Origin: Micromonospora sp. WMMA1363 | Lineage (GTDB): Bacteria > Actinomycetota > Actinomycetes > Mycobacteriales > Micromonosporaceae | DNA: 64,000 bases | Direction of reading: 5' to 3' | Assembly (NCBI RefSeq): GCF_030345795.1 | Contig: NZ_JAUALB010000001.1 | Span: 2,599,001 to 2,663,000 of the forward strand | Shown: positions 48,298-58,121 of the stretch, in pieces | Layout of the letters: every line of letters begins with the position of its first letter | How positions within the stretch are numbered: the stretch's first letter is position 1 | The notes under the pieces: model-generated | Seen by the model: the letters and a program-made list of their open reading frames with translations, nothing else | Databases searched by the model: none | Told to the model about the DNA's origin: nothing | Program-made: the position numbers and the translations under genes

Positions 48298-49719
48298 ATG
48301 GCCATGAGCGCCGTCACGCTGCGAGGGTTCGGGTGGCGGCACGCCGGGCGGCGACGCTGGGCGGTCCGCGGGGTCGACCTGCGGATCGGGCACGGGGAAC
48401 GGGTGCTCCTGCTGGGTCCGTCGGGGGCGGGCAAGAGCACCCTGCTGGCGGCGCTGGCCGGGCTGCTGCCGGAGGACTCGGGCGAGCAGGAAGGCACCGT
48501 CGAGATCGACGGGCTGGACCCGCGCAAAGCCAGGGAGCGGGTCGGCGTCGTCTTCCAGGACCCGGAGAGCCAGTTGGTGATGGCGCGCTCCGGCGACGAC
48601 GTCGCGTTCGGGCTGGAGAACCGCGGGGTGCCCGCCGACGAGATCTGGCCCCGGGTGGACGAGGCGCTGCGCCGGGTCGGCTTCCCGTACCACCGGGACC
48701 GCCCCACGGCCGCGCTCTCCGGCGGCGAGCAGCAGCGCCTCGCGCTGGCCGGGGCACTCGCCCTGCGACCCGGGCTGCTGCTGCTCGACGAGCCCACCGC
48801 CAACCTGGACCCGACCGGCGCGAACCTGGTCCGCAGTGCCGTGGCCCAGGCACTCGACCAGGACACCAGCCTGCTTCTCGTCGAGCACCGGGTGGCCGAC
48901 GCCCTGCCCCTGGTGGACCGGGTGGTCGTCCTGGAACCGGGGGGCGGCGTCCGCGCCGACGGCACGCCGGAGACCGTCTTCGGCGCGCACGGCGACGCCC
49001 TCGCCGAGGACGGGGTCTGGGTGCCCGGCCGCCCGGTGCCACCCCGACGGGCCACAACGCCGGCCGGCGACCTACTGCTCACCGCCGAACGGCTCGGCCT
49101 GCCGCCCCGGCTCGGCACCGTCGACCTGGCGGTACACGCCGGCGAAGTACTCGCCGTCCGCGGCCCCAACGGCACCGGGAAGTCCACCCTCGCACTCCTG
49201 CTGGGCGGGCTGCTCAAGCCGGGCCGGGGACGGGCCACCGCCACCGCGGCGCTGGCCGGCGACGACGCCGCCACTCCCCCGCACCGCTGGCGGGCAGCGG
49301 CGCTGGCCCGCCGGATCGGTTCGGTCTTCCAGGACCCGGAGCACCAGTTCGTCACCAGGACGGTGTTCGACGAGCTGGCACTCGGCCCTCGCCGCACCGG
49401 CCGGCCCGAGCCCGAGGTCCGCGCCACGGTCGACGGCCTCCTCGACCGGCTGCGGCTGACGTCGTTGGCCGCGGCGAACCCGTACACCCTCTCCGGTGGC
49501 GAGGCACGGCGACTGAGCGTGGCGACCGCCCTGGCCACCGCGCCCCGCCTGGTGATCTGCGACGAGCCCACCTTCGGGCAGGACCGGAGGACCTGGCGGG
49601 AACTGGTGGACCTCCTCGCCGAACTACGGGACACCGGGCACGCCGTGGCCGCGGTGACGCACGACATGGACTTCGTGGCGGCCCTGGCCGACCGCCAGGT
49701 ACTCCTGGAACGCCGATGA
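48298..49719 (+). CDS. ykoD: ECF transporter double ATPase (YkoD type)
   Basis: A 473-residue fusion of two ABC ATPase domains. The first has GPSGAGKST, FQDPESQLV, LSGGEQQR and LLLLDEPTANLDP. The second has GPNGTGKST, FQDPEHQFV, LSGGEARR and LVICDEPTFGQD. The FQDPExQ motif is typical of ECF ATPases. ATG 48298 follows a GGGGTGGGG stretch; ATG 48304 is also possible. It energises YkoE with YkoC. Confidence 0.94.
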   Translation: MAMSAVTLRGFGWRHAGRRRWAVRGVDLRIGHGERVLLLGPSGAGKSTLLAALAGLLPEDSGEQEGTVEIDGLDPRKARERVGVVFQDPESQLVMARSGDDVAFGLENRGVPADEIWPRVDEALRRVGFPYHRDRPTAALSGGEQQRLALAGALALRPGLLLLDEPTANLDPTGANLVRSAVAQALDQDTSLLLVEHRVADALPLVDRVVVLEPGGGVRADGTPETVFGAHGDALAEDGVWVPGRPVPPRRATTPAGDLLLTAERLGLPPRLGTVDLAVHAGEVLAVRGPNGTGKSTLALLLGGLLKPGRGRATATAALAGDDAATPPHRWRAAALARRIGSVFQDPEHQFVTRTVFDELALGPRRTGRPEPEVRATVDGLLDRLRLTSLAAANPYTLSGGEARRLSVATALATAPRLVICDEPTFGQDRRTWRELVDLLAELRDTGHAVAAVTHDMDFVAALADRQVLLERR

Positions 49720-49750
49720 CCCGTCCGACGGCAACACGCGAGGAGAGGTC

Positions 49751-50551
49751 GTGACCGATCTCGAACCCGTCGCCCGACCAGGCGCGCCCCTGGCCCGGCG
49801 GAACCCGGTGGCGAAGCTCGCGGCGGCGTTGGTCTTCTCGACCGCCCTCATCGCCACCCTGGACCCGGTGGCACCAGCCATCGCCATCGCCGTCGAGCTG
49901 GCCGTGCTACCGCTGTTCGGGGTACGCCTGGGAACGCTCACCCGGCGAGCGTGGCCGCTGCTGGCGAGTGGCGGCGGCATCCTGGCCACGATGGTGCTCT
50001 TCGCCGCCGAGCGATCCGGCCGCGTCCTCGTCGAGGCGGGGCCGGCGGTGGTGACCACCGGCGTGCTGCTGACCACGCTCGGCTTGGTGCTGCGCATGTT
50101 CGCGGTAGCCCTGCCCGGGGTGATCGTGGTCGCCACCACGGACCCGACCGACCTGGCCGACGCGCTGGTGCAGAACGCGAAGGCGCCCGCCCGGTTCGCC
50201 TACGGCGCGCTGGCCGCGTTCCGGCTGGTGCCGCTGCTCGGCGAGGAGTGGCAGACGATCAGCATGGCGCGGCGGGCCCGGGGCGTGGACGCCGGCCGTG
50301 ACCCGCTGGCCAGGCTGCGCCTGTTCGCCTCGACCGCGTTCACGCTGCTGGTCGGCGCGATCCGGCGGGGCACCCGACTGGCGGTGGCGATGGACGCCCG
50401 CGGCTTCGACGCCGCCACCGGCCGTACCGTGGCACGGCGCCAGCACTTCGGACTCGCCGACGCGTTCCTGGTCGCCGGCGCGGCTGCCCTGGCGGGTGCC
50501 GCGCTGACCGCCAGCGTCCTGCTCGGCACCTTCCGTCCGCTGGTCGGCTGA
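49751..50551 (+). CDS. ykoC: ECF transporter T component (YkoC/CbiQ type)
   Basis: A 266-residue transmembrane coupling protein: ARRNPVAKLAAALVFSTALI, then the two coupling motifs DALVQNAKAPARFAYGALAA and ISMARRARGVDAG, and AVAMDARGFDAATGRT. GTG start has GAGGAGAG upstream, 31 bases after ykoD. It closes the thiamine-precursor importer operon. Confidence 0.93.
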   Translation: MTDLEPVARPGAPLARRNPVAKLAAALVFSTALIATLDPVAPAIAIAVELAVLPLFGVRLGTLTRRAWPLLASGGGILATMVLFAAERSGRVLVEAGPAVVTTGVLLTTLGLVLRMFAVALPGVIVVATTDPTDLADALVQNAKAPARFAYGALAAFRLVPLLGEEWQTISMARRARGVDAGRDPLARLRLFASTAFTLLVGAIRRGTRLAVAMDARGFDAATGRTVARRQHFGLADAFLVAGAAALAGAALTASVLLGTFRPLVG

Positions 50552-51107
50552 CCGGCCGAGTCGAGGTTGACCGGGGTCAGGTCCGCCACCGGCGGGGTGG
50601 GTCGGGTGGTATGGGGCTTCTTCGGATTGCGCCTGGCAGCCATCCGGTGCCTCCTTGATCTGTGAACCTCGATCCGCGGTCCACGGGTCGGGACCGTCGC
50701 GGGGACGGTCGGTCGGATTCGGAACTGCTGCCCGGGTCGACGGCGGACACCGCCGTCACGGCGGAGGGTGAATGCGGACGCCCGGGAGCACGCGGACCGC
50801 GGCGCGGGGCGGCGGACCGGCTCGACAGATGGGGCGTCAGATGCGCATGCCCGCACGCTACCCGGCCGGACCGACCGCCGCACCCGATTTGGTCCGGCGG
50901 TGCGACCGCCTTCCCGTCCCGCGCCGCCGGGCGGTCTCCAGGACTCCTCCGGGGCCGACAGCGGAGCGCGACGGCACCGGGTTCGGCCCGCCGCCAGCAC
51001 CGGACGCGTGCCCAGGGCTACCGGCTGTCGACGACCCTGCACCGGTCGGCGGGCACCGCGATACGGTCGCAACGGCAGGATGTTGACGGCGAAGGGCGGC
51101 AGAGCGG
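50552..51107. other. Intergenic region between ykoC and gnd
   Basis: This 556-base stretch has no confident gene. On the minus strand a frame starts at 50642 (MAARRNPKKPH) with AAGGAGG 6 nt upstream but runs antisense through ykoC. The gnd promoter must lie in the right part, but no clear boxes were seen. Confidence 0.45.
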
Positions 51108-52553
51108 ATGGTCGAACAGGCAAGGGCCCAGATCGGGGTGACCGGGCTGGCGGTGATGGGCCGCAACCTGGCCCGGAACCTGGCCCGCAACGGATTCACC
51201 GTGGCGGTGCACAACCGGTCGCCGGAGCGTACCCGCAGTCTCGTCGCCGAGCACGGGGACGAGGGGCGGTTCGTGCCCGCCGAGTCGCTGGCCGACTTCG
51301 TCGCCGCGCTGGAGCGACCCCGGGCGGTGATCGTCATGGTCAAGGCCGGCGGGCCGACCGACGCGGTCATCGACGAGATCGTCCCGCTGCTCGACGCCGG
51401 CGACATCATCGTGGACTGCGGCAACGCCCACTTCGCCGACACCCGGCGGCGCGAGGAGGCGCTACGCAAGCAGGGGCTGCACTTCGTCGGCACCGGCGTC
51501 TCGGGCGGTGAGGAGGGGGCGCTGCGCGGGCCGAGCATCATGCCCGGCGGATCGGCCGAGTCGTACCGCAAGCTCGGGCCGATCTTCGAGCGGATCGCCG
51601 CGCAGGTCGACGGCGAGCCGTGCTGCCGACATGTCGGGCCGGACGGTGCCGGGCACTTCGTGAAGATGGTCCACAACGGCATCGAGTACGCCGACATGCA
51701 GCTCATCGCCGAGGCGTACGACCTACTGCGGGCGGGTCTGGGCGCCGAGCCGGCGGAGATCGCGGAGATCTTCCGGGAGTGGAACACCGGGGAGCTGGAG
51801 TCCTTCCTCATCGAGATCACCGCTGACGTGCTCGGGCACACCGACGCGAGCACCGGCCGGGCATTCGTCGACGTGGTGCTCGACCAGGCCGAGCAGAAGG
51901 GCACCGGTCGCTGGACCGTGCAGAGCGCACTCGACCTGGGCATCCCGATCACCGGCATCGCCGAGGCGACGTTCGCCCGGTCCCTCAGTGGTCACGCCGG
52001 CCAGCGGGAGGCGGCCCGCCAAGCCTTCCCCGCCGACGGCACCGCATGGCGGGTCGACGACCGGGCGACCTTCGTCGAGGACGTGCGGCGCGCACTGCTG
52101 GCCAGCAAGATCGTCGCGTACGCCCAGGGCTTCGACCAGATCCGTGCCGGCAGCGCCGAGTACGACTGGGACATCGACCTGGGCGGCACCGCCACCATCT
52201 GGCGAGGCGGGTGCATCATCCGGGCGCGCTTCCTGGACCGGATCCGCCAGGCGTACGACGACCAGCCGGACCTGACCACCCTGCTGGTGGCGCCGTGGTT
52301 CGCCGACACGGTCCGCGACGGCGTGCCGAGCTGGCGGCGGGTGGTCGCCGAGGCGGCCCGGGCCGGGGTGCCGGCACCGGCGTTCGCGTCGTCCCTGGCC
52401 TACTTCGACGCCCTGCGCGCGGAGCGCCTGCCGGCCGCGCTGATCCAGGGCCTACGCGACAACTTCGGTGCCCACACGTACCGCCGGGTGGACCGCGACG
52501 GTTCCTTCCACACCTTGTGGGCCACGCCCGACCGCCGCGAGGTCGACGCCTGA
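51108..52553 (+). CDS. gnd: 6-phosphogluconate dehydrogenase (decarboxylating, long form)
   Basis: A 481-residue enzyme that converts 6-phosphogluconate to ribulose 5-phosphate with reduction of NADP. The Rossmann start is GVTGLAVMGRNLARNLARNG, followed by MVKAGGPTDAVID, GTGVSGGEEGALRGPSIMPG, FVKMVHNGIEYADMQ and IWRGGCIIRARFLDRI. Length fits the dimeric long form. ATG 51108 has AGGGCGGCAGAGCGG upstream. A strong hairpin follows. Confidence 0.97.
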   Translation: MVEQARAQIGVTGLAVMGRNLARNLARNGFTVAVHNRSPERTRSLVAEHGDEGRFVPAESLADFVAALERPRAVIVMVKAGGPTDAVIDEIVPLLDAGDIIVDCGNAHFADTRRREEALRKQGLHFVGTGVSGGEEGALRGPSIMPGGSAESYRKLGPIFERIAAQVDGEPCCRHVGPDGAGHFVKMVHNGIEYADMQLIAEAYDLLRAGLGAEPAEIAEIFREWNTGELESFLIEITADVLGHTDASTGRAFVDVVLDQAEQKGTGRWTVQSALDLGIPITGIAEATFARSLSGHAGQREAARQAFPADGTAWRVDDRATFVEDVRRALLASKIVAYAQGFDQIRAGSAEYDWDIDLGGTATIWRGGCIIRARFLDRIRQAYDDQPDLTTLLVAPWFADTVRDGVPSWRRVVAEAARAGVPAPAFASSLAYFDALRAERLPAALIQGLRDNFGAHTYRRVDRDGSFHTLWATPDRREVDA

Positions 52554-52576
52554 GCGCGCCGCCCCGCCAGGTGTCT

Positions 52577-52608
52577 GTCCGGCCGCCGGCCCGAGCCGGC
52601 GGCCGGAC
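52577..52608. terminator. Hairpin terminator after gnd
   Basis: Perfect 14-bp arms (GTCCGGCCGCCGGC and complement) enclose CCGA, 24 bases after the gnd stop codon. The outer bases CAGGTGTCT/GGACACCTG extend the pairing with a bulge. Confidence 0.8.
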
Positions 52609-52650
52609 ACCTGACGGCACCAGGTGCTCTGCTTCGACCCACGCCACAAA

Positions 52651-52674
52651 GCGGCGCGGATCTCGCCGCGCCGC
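52651..52674. terminator. Hairpin between gnd and uppS
   Basis: Perfect 9-bp arms GCGGCGCGG and CCGCGCCGC enclose ATCTCG. It lies downstream of uppS on the minus strand and may terminate it. Confidence 0.5.
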
Positions 52675-52783
52675 GGGTCACCAGGCGCGCTGCCCAGTCT
52701 CGGTGGACGCCCAGGCCGGTACGGGCTTCCCGGCGGCCAGCGCTCCGATCTCTCGCCCAGGCGCACCCCGCGGGGCGGGTACG

Positions 52784-53596
52784 TCAGGTGGTGGGTGCCA
52801 CCGGGTTGGGCAGCGCGCCGCCGAACCGGCGGTCCCGCTGGGCGTACAACTCGCAGGCGTACCAGAGGTGCCGGCGGTCGAAGTCCGGCCAGAGGGTGTC
52901 CAGGAAGACCAGCTCAGCGTACGCGGTCTGCCAGAGCAGGAAGTTCGACGTGCGCTGCTCGCCGGAGGGGCGCAGGAAGAGGTCCACGTCGGGGAGTTCG
53001 GGGTGGTAGAGGTACTTCGCGATGGTCTTCTCGGTGACCTTCGCCGGGTCCAGCCGACCGGCCACGGCGTCCCGTGCGATGGCGGCGGCGGCATCGGCGA
53101 TCTCGGCCCGCCCACCGTAGTTGACACAGAACTGCAGGGTCAGCGTCGAGTTGCCCCGGGACATCTCCTCGGCGATCTGCAGTTCGGAGATCACACTCTT
53201 CCACAGCCGGCCGGCCCGCCCGGACCAGACGACGCGGACGCCGAGGTCGACGAGCTGGTCCCGGCGGCGGCGGATCACGTCCCGGTTGAAGCCCATCAGG
53301 AAACGCACCTCGTCCGGCGATCGCCGCCAGTTCTCGGTGGAGAACGCGTACGCCGACAGGCACGGGACACCCAGTTCGATCGCGCCCTCGATGGTGTCGA
53401 AGAGGGAGAACTCGCCCGCCTCGTGTCCCTTCGTGCGGGGCAGGCCCCGCTGCTTGGCCCACCGGCCGTTGCCGTCCATCACCACCGCGACGTGACGCGG
53501 CAGCGCCTCCGGCGGCAGCGCCGGCGGGCGGGCGCCAGACGGGTGCGGGGTCGGCGGCACCGGCTCGCGCCGGGTGCTCCTCGTCGGTCGGATCAC
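52784..53596 (-). CDS. uppS: Cis-prenyltransferase (undecaprenyl/decaprenyl diphosphate synthase type)
   Basis: A 270-residue cis-prenyltransferase that makes the lipid carrier for cell-wall synthesis. Family motifs are [20 protein letters not shown] (catalytic Asp), [29 protein letters not shown] and the C-terminal [23 protein letters not shown] 53596 overlaps the recO stop by 4 bases (GTGA), as in other actinomycetes where the two genes are coupled. Confidence 0.95.
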   Translation of the reverse strand: MIRPTRSTRREPVPPTPHPSGARPPALPPEALPRHVAVVMDGNGRWAKQRGLPRTKGHEAGEFSLFDTIEGAIELGVPCLSAYAFSTENWRRSPDEVRFLMGFNRDVIRRRRDQLVDLGVRVVWSGRAGRLWKSVISELQIAEEMSRGNSTLTLQFCVNYGGRAEIADAAAAIARDAVAGRLDPAKVTEKTIAKYLYHPELPDVDLFLRPSGEQRTSNFLLWQTAYAELVFLDTLWPDFDRRHLWYACELYAQRDRRFGGALPNPVAPTT

Positions 53597-54414
53597 TCCA
53601 CTCTCTTTCTGCTCGCGTCCGATGGCGGTGCAGCGGCCCCGGCCGCCGGAGCACCCCGGTCGACCAGTGGCAGCGAGCGTAACGCGCGTTCCAGGTGCCA
53701 CTGCAGGTGCGCCGCGACCAGGCCGCTGCACTCCCGCCGTACGCCGGTCTCGGCCGCGTCGGCGACCCGCCAGTCGCCGGTGGCCAGCGCGGACATCAGG
53801 TCGATCGTGGCCGGCGCCGGGTGGGCGGCGCCGGGCGGACGGCAGTCCGGGCAGACCGCGCCCCCGGCGGGGACGGAGAAGGCCCGGTGCCGTCCCGGCG
53901 TGCCGCAGACCGCGCACGCGCCGAGCGCCGGCGACCAGCCGGCCAGAGCCATGCCGCGCAGCAGGTACGCGTCCAGCACCAGCGTGGTGGCGTGCACCCC
54001 GCCGGCCAGGGCCCGCAGGGCACCGAGGGTGAGCTGGAACAGCCGCGGCGACGGCTCCCGTTCCACCGGGGTGAGCCGCTCGGCGGTCTCGCAGATCGCG
54101 CTGGCCGCCGTGTAGCGGGGGTAGTCGCCGAGGAGGCGCTTGCCGTACAGTTCGATCCCCTCGACCTGGCTGACCGTGTGCAGCGAGCTGCCCTGGTTTC
54201 CCGTGGGGTCACCGGCGAGCTGGAGATCGACGTGGCCGAACGGCTCCAGCCGGGCCCCGAACTTGCTGGTGGTACGCCGCACCCCGCGAGCCACCGCCCG
54301 CAGCCGCCCGTGCCGGCGGGTGAGCAGCGTGATGATCCGGTCGGACTCGCCGAGCTTCTGCACACGTAGCACCACCGCGTCGTCGCGGTAGAGCTGTCGG
54401 CGGTACCCGGCCAT
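53593..54414 (-). CDS. recO: DNA repair protein RecO
   Basis: A 273-residue RecFOR mediator protein. The N-terminal OB fold is [20 protein letters not shown] followed by [21 protein letters not shown] zinc-binding CAVCG...CPDC site is at about residues 167-190. Start ATG 54414 ([12 protein letters not shown]). The downstream uppS overlaps its stop. Confidence 0.93.
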   Translation of the reverse strand: MAGYRRQLYRDDAVVLRVQKLGESDRIITLLTRRHGRLRAVARGVRRTTSKFGARLEPFGHVDLQLAGDPTGNQGSSLHTVSQVEGIELYGKRLLGDYPRYTAASAICETAERLTPVEREPSPRLFQLTLGALRALAGGVHATTLVLDAYLLRGMALAGWSPALGACAVCGTPGRHRAFSVPAGGAVCPDCRPPGAAHPAPATIDLMSALATGDWRVADAAETGVRRECSGLVAAHLQWHLERALRSLPLVDRGAPAAGAAAPPSDASRKRVE

Positions 54415-54516
54415 CGGGTCATTCTCCCTCGGGGTGGGAAATCAGGGTCGGTTCGGGGTGGACGCGCGGACGACCCCCGATGCGGGCAGCCGGCGTGCGG
54501 CCGTAGCGTCCTCGCC

Positions 54517-55290
54517 ATGGCACTGCACCGGAGCACCGCCACGCTGGCGGCCGCCGCACTGATCGTCGTCGCCGGATGCGACAACCTGTCGTTCCGCCGC
54601 CTCGACTTCGACGCCACCGAGACGGTGGAGATCACCACCGTGCGGGTCCTGCCCGGTTCGGGTGACGTGGTCGTCCGGGCCACCGGCCCCGCCGGATCGG
54701 TGCGCGTCAAGCGGGTGATGCGCTACCAGGGTGCCCAGCCGGAGACGACGTACCGGATCGACGACGCGGAGCTGGTGCTGGACACCGGCTGCGGTCCCCG
54801 GTGCAGCCTCTCGTACGAGGTGGTCGCCCCGCCGGGCGTCGCGGTGCAGGGCAAGACCGGTTCGGGGAACGTCGACGTGACCCGGACCGGCGCGGTGGAC
54901 CTGAAGGTCGGCTCCGGTGACGTCCGGGTCGCCGGAGCCGGGGGCCCGGTCCGGGTCGAGACCGGCTCCGGCGACATCGAGGTGGTCGACGTGGCCACGC
55001 CGGTGACGCTGCGGGCGTCGTCCGGCGACATCACGGCCCGCCGTATCGGGGCCGTGGTCGACGCCGAAACGAGTTCCGGCCAGGTGACCGTGGAGCTGGC
55101 CACGCCGGCGTCGGTCCGGGCGCACTCCTCCAGCGGAGACGTCGAGCTGGTCGTCCCGGCCGGTAGCTACCAGGTGCGCTCCGAGATCGGCTCGGGCCGC
55201 GCAGAGCTGGACGTGCCGGACACGCCGACCGCGACGCTGATGCTCGACGTCGCCACCGGCAGCGGGAACCAGCGGATCAGCCAGCGTTGA
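54517..55290 (+). CDS. DUF4097 beta-strand-repeat lipoprotein
   Basis: A 257-residue exported protein. The signal ends in lipobox VVAGC (residue 21 Cys). The mature part is a run of short repeats with the pattern GSGDV/SSGDI (KTGSGNVDVTRTGAVDLKVG, ETGSGDIEVVDVATPVTLRA, SSSGDVELVVPAGSYQV), which is the DUF4097 beta-helix-like fold. Its role is unknown. TAGCGT lies 7 nt before the ATG, a leaderless layout. The last 14 bases overlap the convergent acyltransferase gene. Confidence 0.88.
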   Translation: MALHRSTATLAAAALIVVAGCDNLSFRRLDFDATETVEITTVRVLPGSGDVVVRATGPAGSVRVKRVMRYQGAQPETTYRIDDAELVLDTGCGPRCSLSYEVVAPPGVAVQGKTGSGNVDVTRTGAVDLKVGSGDVRVAGAGGPVRVETGSGDIEVVDVATPVTLRASSGDITARRIGAVVDAETSSGQVTVELATPASVRAHSSSGDVELVVPAGSYQVRSEIGSGRAELDVPDTPTATLMLDVATGSGNQRISQR

Positions 55291-56419
55291 TCTCGGCCCG
55301 GCCGGATTCCGGCGTCCGCTGCGCCGGCACCGCCGCCCGGCGTGCCCGCCCGCCGGATCGCTCGGCCGGAACCGGTTCCGCCGGCCGCTCCGACGTTCCT
55401 GGGCCGGCCGGAGCCGGACGCCGCGCGCCCGGGATCAACTCCGGCCGGCGCCGGGCGGCGATGTCCTCCACCCACCCGAAGAGTACGGTGACGACGCCGA
55501 CCAGGAGGAAGACCAGCACCACCCGGATCGTCAGGCCCAGCGGATCCTGGTGCGACCAGCCGACCACGTTCACCAGCGGGGTGAGCGCAACGACGAACGC
55601 CATGTGCCAGAGGTAGATGGTCAACGCCCGCCGGTTGAAGATCGTCACCACCCGGCCGACCAACGCGCTGCGATCGACCCATGCCGCGCTCGCCGGCGCC
55701 CGGCCGAGCGTGGCCAGGATGAAGCCGGCCGACCAGAGGGCGTTGCCGAGCGGGATGTCGTTGATGTCGTAGCCGCGCGGCCCGTGGTGGGTGAAGATCC
55801 ACGTCCCACCGGCCGCGACGAGCCCCGCGGCAGCGGGCCAGAGCACCCGGTTGGCGAGTCGACGCAGCATTCCGTCCTCGTGGGCGAAGCCGAGCAGCCA
55901 GGCGCCGAAGTACAGCCCGAACTGCTGGACCGCCACCGGCGGGTTCGGGTACACGCCGAGTTCGATCGCCAGCAGCAGGGCGTACGGAGCGAGCAGGGTG
56001 GGCAGCGGAGCCCGCCGGAACAGCCACAACGCGGCCGGCGAGGCGAGTACGAACCACAGGTAGTCGCGCAGGTACCAGATCGGGCTGAGCGCCAGGGCAC
56101 CCCAGTGGTTGGCCGGTGGGTCGGCGACCGGGAACAGCCAGAGCAGTACCTTCGGGGTCAACGGCAGCCCGGTGAGCACCATGGCCGGGACGAAGACCGC
56201 GGCGAGCACCCACAGCGACGGCAGCAACCGGCGCAACCGGCGGCCGACCGCCGGCGTCCCGGACCGCCGCAGCGACGCCGCCATCAGCGAACCGGCCAGG
56301 GCGAACATCACCGACATCGCCGGGAAGACGAGGGTCAGCGCCGCCCAGCCGGTCACGTGGTAGACGACGACCCGCACGATCGCCAGGCAGCGCAGCAGGT
56401 CCAGGTATCGATTCCGCAT
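55277..56419 (-). CDS. Acyltransferase-3-like membrane protein
   Basis: A 380-residue protein with about ten TM helices. RYLDLLRCLAIVRVVVYHVT carries the conserved His. Later helices include RALTIYLWHMAFVVALTPLV. It fits the acyltransferase-3/OafA-like fold, whose members acylate cell-surface sugars or lipids. ATG 56419 (MRNRYLDLLR) is the family-like start. A 36-residue upstream extension is poor. The 3' end overlaps the DUF4097 gene on the other strand by 14 bases. Confidence 0.83.
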   Translation of the reverse strand: MRNRYLDLLRCLAIVRVVVYHVTGWAALTLVFPAMSVMFALAGSLMAASLRRSGTPAVGRRLRRLLPSLWVLAAVFVPAMVLTGLPLTPKVLLWLFPVADPPANHWGALALSPIWYLRDYLWFVLASPAALWLFRRAPLPTLLAPYALLLAIELGVYPNPPVAVQQFGLYFGAWLLGFAHEDGMLRRLANRVLWPAAAGLVAAGGTWIFTHHGPRGYDINDIPLGNALWSAGFILATLGRAPASAAWVDRSALVGRVVTIFNRRALTIYLWHMAFVVALTPLVNVVGWSHQDPLGLTIRVVLVFLLVGVVTVLFGWVEDIAARRRPELIPGARRPAPAGPGTSERPAEPVPAERSGGRARRAAVPAQRTPESGRAEINAG

Positions 56420-56844
56420 CAGGGGGTCACATCTGTGTCCAGGGGTGGGGGGAGGACAAGCGCTCCTACCCTCCGACACGTACCTGGGAACCAGCTGAGA
56501 AACCCGGGTCGACGTGAAACTTTCCACACGCCCGGGCGTAACGGGGTCGGACGACCGGCACGGGACTTCGCGTTCCGGGACGAGGCACGCACCACGCCAC
56601 TGGTCGTTGCGGCCGGACCAGCCGGGTCAGCGCCACGCTGGTCAGTGCTGCGGCGGGGCCGCGACGAAGGAGCGCCATCGCGGCTCGGTCATCACTCGTC
56701 CACCAGCTTCCTGATCAGATCGCCCCCTCGGCCCGGACAGCCTCGCACGTGCGTACCAGCACGGCAAGATGTCCCCGGGCCGGCGCGTATCCCGCTCCCC
56801 CCAGTCTCCGAACGTCACGGCGGGCCGCCACGCCCGTCCCGAGT
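56420..56844. other. Intergenic region between acyltransferase and era
   Basis: This 425-base stretch includes the acyltransferase promoter and the 3' side of era. I saw no supported gene, hairpin or operator in it. Confidence 0.45.
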
Positions 56845-57747
56845 TCAGAAGCCGAGCTTGCGCAGCTGCTTCGGGTCGCGCTGCCAGTCCTTCGCCACCC
56901 GGACGTGCAGGTCGAGGTAGACCCGGGTGCCGAGCAGTTCCTCGATCTGCCGCCGCGCCCGGGTGCCCACGTCCTTGAGGCGGCTGGCCCGATGGCCGAT
57001 CACGATCGCCTTCTGGCTCGGCCGCTCGACGTAGACGTCGGCGTAGATCTTCATGACCTGCCCCTCAGGGATCATCTCCTCCACCACCACCGCGATGGAA
57101 TGGGGCAGTTCGTCGCGGACGCCTTCCAGCGCCGCCTCCCGGATCAGCTCCGCGACCAGCACCTGCTCCGGGTCGTCGGTGAGCATGTCGTCCGGGTAGA
57201 GCTGCGGCGACTCCGGCAGATGACCGGTCATCACGTCCACCAGCGTGTCGAGCTGATGCCCGGAGACCGCGCTGACCGGCACCACGTCGGCGAACTCGCC
57301 CAGCTCGCTCACCGCAAGCAGCTGCTCCGCCAGCCGCTTGCGGTCCACCAGGTCGGTCTTGGTGACCACGGCGAGGACGGTGGCCTTCAGCTCGGCCAAC
57401 TCGCCGGTGATGAACCGGTCGCCCCGACCGATCGGCTCGTCGGCCGGGATGCAGAGGCCGATCACGTCTACCTCGCTCCAGGTCTGCCGGACCAGGTCGT
57501 TGAGGCGTTCGCCGAGCAGCGTACGCGGGCGGTGCAGGCCCGGGGTGTCCACCAGCACCAGCTGCGAGTCGGGCCGGTGCAGCACCGCCCGGATGACGTG
57601 CCGGGTGGTCTGCGGCTTGTTCGACGTGATGGCGATCTTCTGCCCGACGATCGCGTTGGTCAGCGTCGACTTGCCGGCGTTCGGCCGCCCCACGAAGCAG
57701 GCGAACCCGGCCCGGTACGGCCGCACCTGCAACTCCTCCGGCCTCAC
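56845..57747 (-). CDS. era: GTPase Era
   Basis: A 300-residue GTPase needed for 30S ribosome assembly. G1 is [10 protein letters not shown]2 [10 protein letters not shown]3 DTPG, and G4 TKTD (a variant of NKxD). The C-terminal KH domain includes [20 protein letters not shown] and [23 protein letters not shown] 57747 overlaps the stop of the cytidine-deaminase-like gene (GTGA). It is the last gene of the phoH-ybeY-CNNM-cdd-like-era run. Confidence 0.97.
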   Translation of the reverse strand: MRPEELQVRPYRAGFACFVGRPNAGKSTLTNAIVGQKIAITSNKPQTTRHVIRAVLHRPDSQLVLVDTPGLHRPRTLLGERLNDLVRQTWSEVDVIGLCIPADEPIGRGDRFITGELAELKATVLAVVTKTDLVDRKRLAEQLLAVSELGEFADVVPVSAVSGHQLDTLVDVMTGHLPESPQLYPDDMLTDDPEQVLVAELIREAALEGVRDELPHSIAVVVEEMIPEGQVMKIYADVYVERPSQKAIVIGHRASRLKDVGTRARRQIEELLGTRVYLDLHVRVAKDWQRDPKQLRKLGF

Positions 57748-58121
57748 TCGACCACCGTGCCGAGGACGCTGCCGTCGGGCGCCGCCAGGTGGATCGGCGC
57801 GTCGGCGGCGAGGTCGCGGACCGCGGCGTGCCCGGCGCCGTCCAGCGTCGACGCCTCGGTCACCACCACCGCGGCCTCCAGCCGGCTGGCCCCGGCCGCA
57901 GCCGCCGAAGCGACGGCGAGCTGGAGTGCGGTCAACGCCAGCGACGGCAGCGCGACGCTGGCCGCGGCGTAGGTCCGGCCGTCCTGGTCCCGGACCGCGG
58001 CGCCCTCGACGGCGCCGGTCCGGCCCCGCGCGCCACGCGCCAGGACCACCAGCTTGGCGTCCTCGGCGCTCAGCTCCACCGGGATCGACGACTCGGTCGG
58101 TGCGGCAGGTGACTCAGGCAT
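57744..58121 (-). CDS. Cytidine-deaminase-like protein lacking zinc ligands
   Basis: A 125-residue protein in the place of the cytidine-deaminase-like Rv2365c gene between the CNNM/CBS protein and era. It has cytidine-deaminase-like spacing ([51 protein letters not shown]). The catalytic HAE and PCxxC motifs are absent, with no Cys at all in the chain. It is probably a non-catalytic relative. ATG 58121 overlaps the upstream gene by 8 bases. Confidence 0.8.
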   Translation of the reverse strand: MPESPAAPTESSIPVELSAEDAKLVVLARGARGRTGAVEGAAVRDQDGRTYAAASVALPSLALTALQLAVASAAAAGASRLEAAVVVTEASTLDGAGHAAVRDLAADAPIHLAAPDGSVLGTVVE

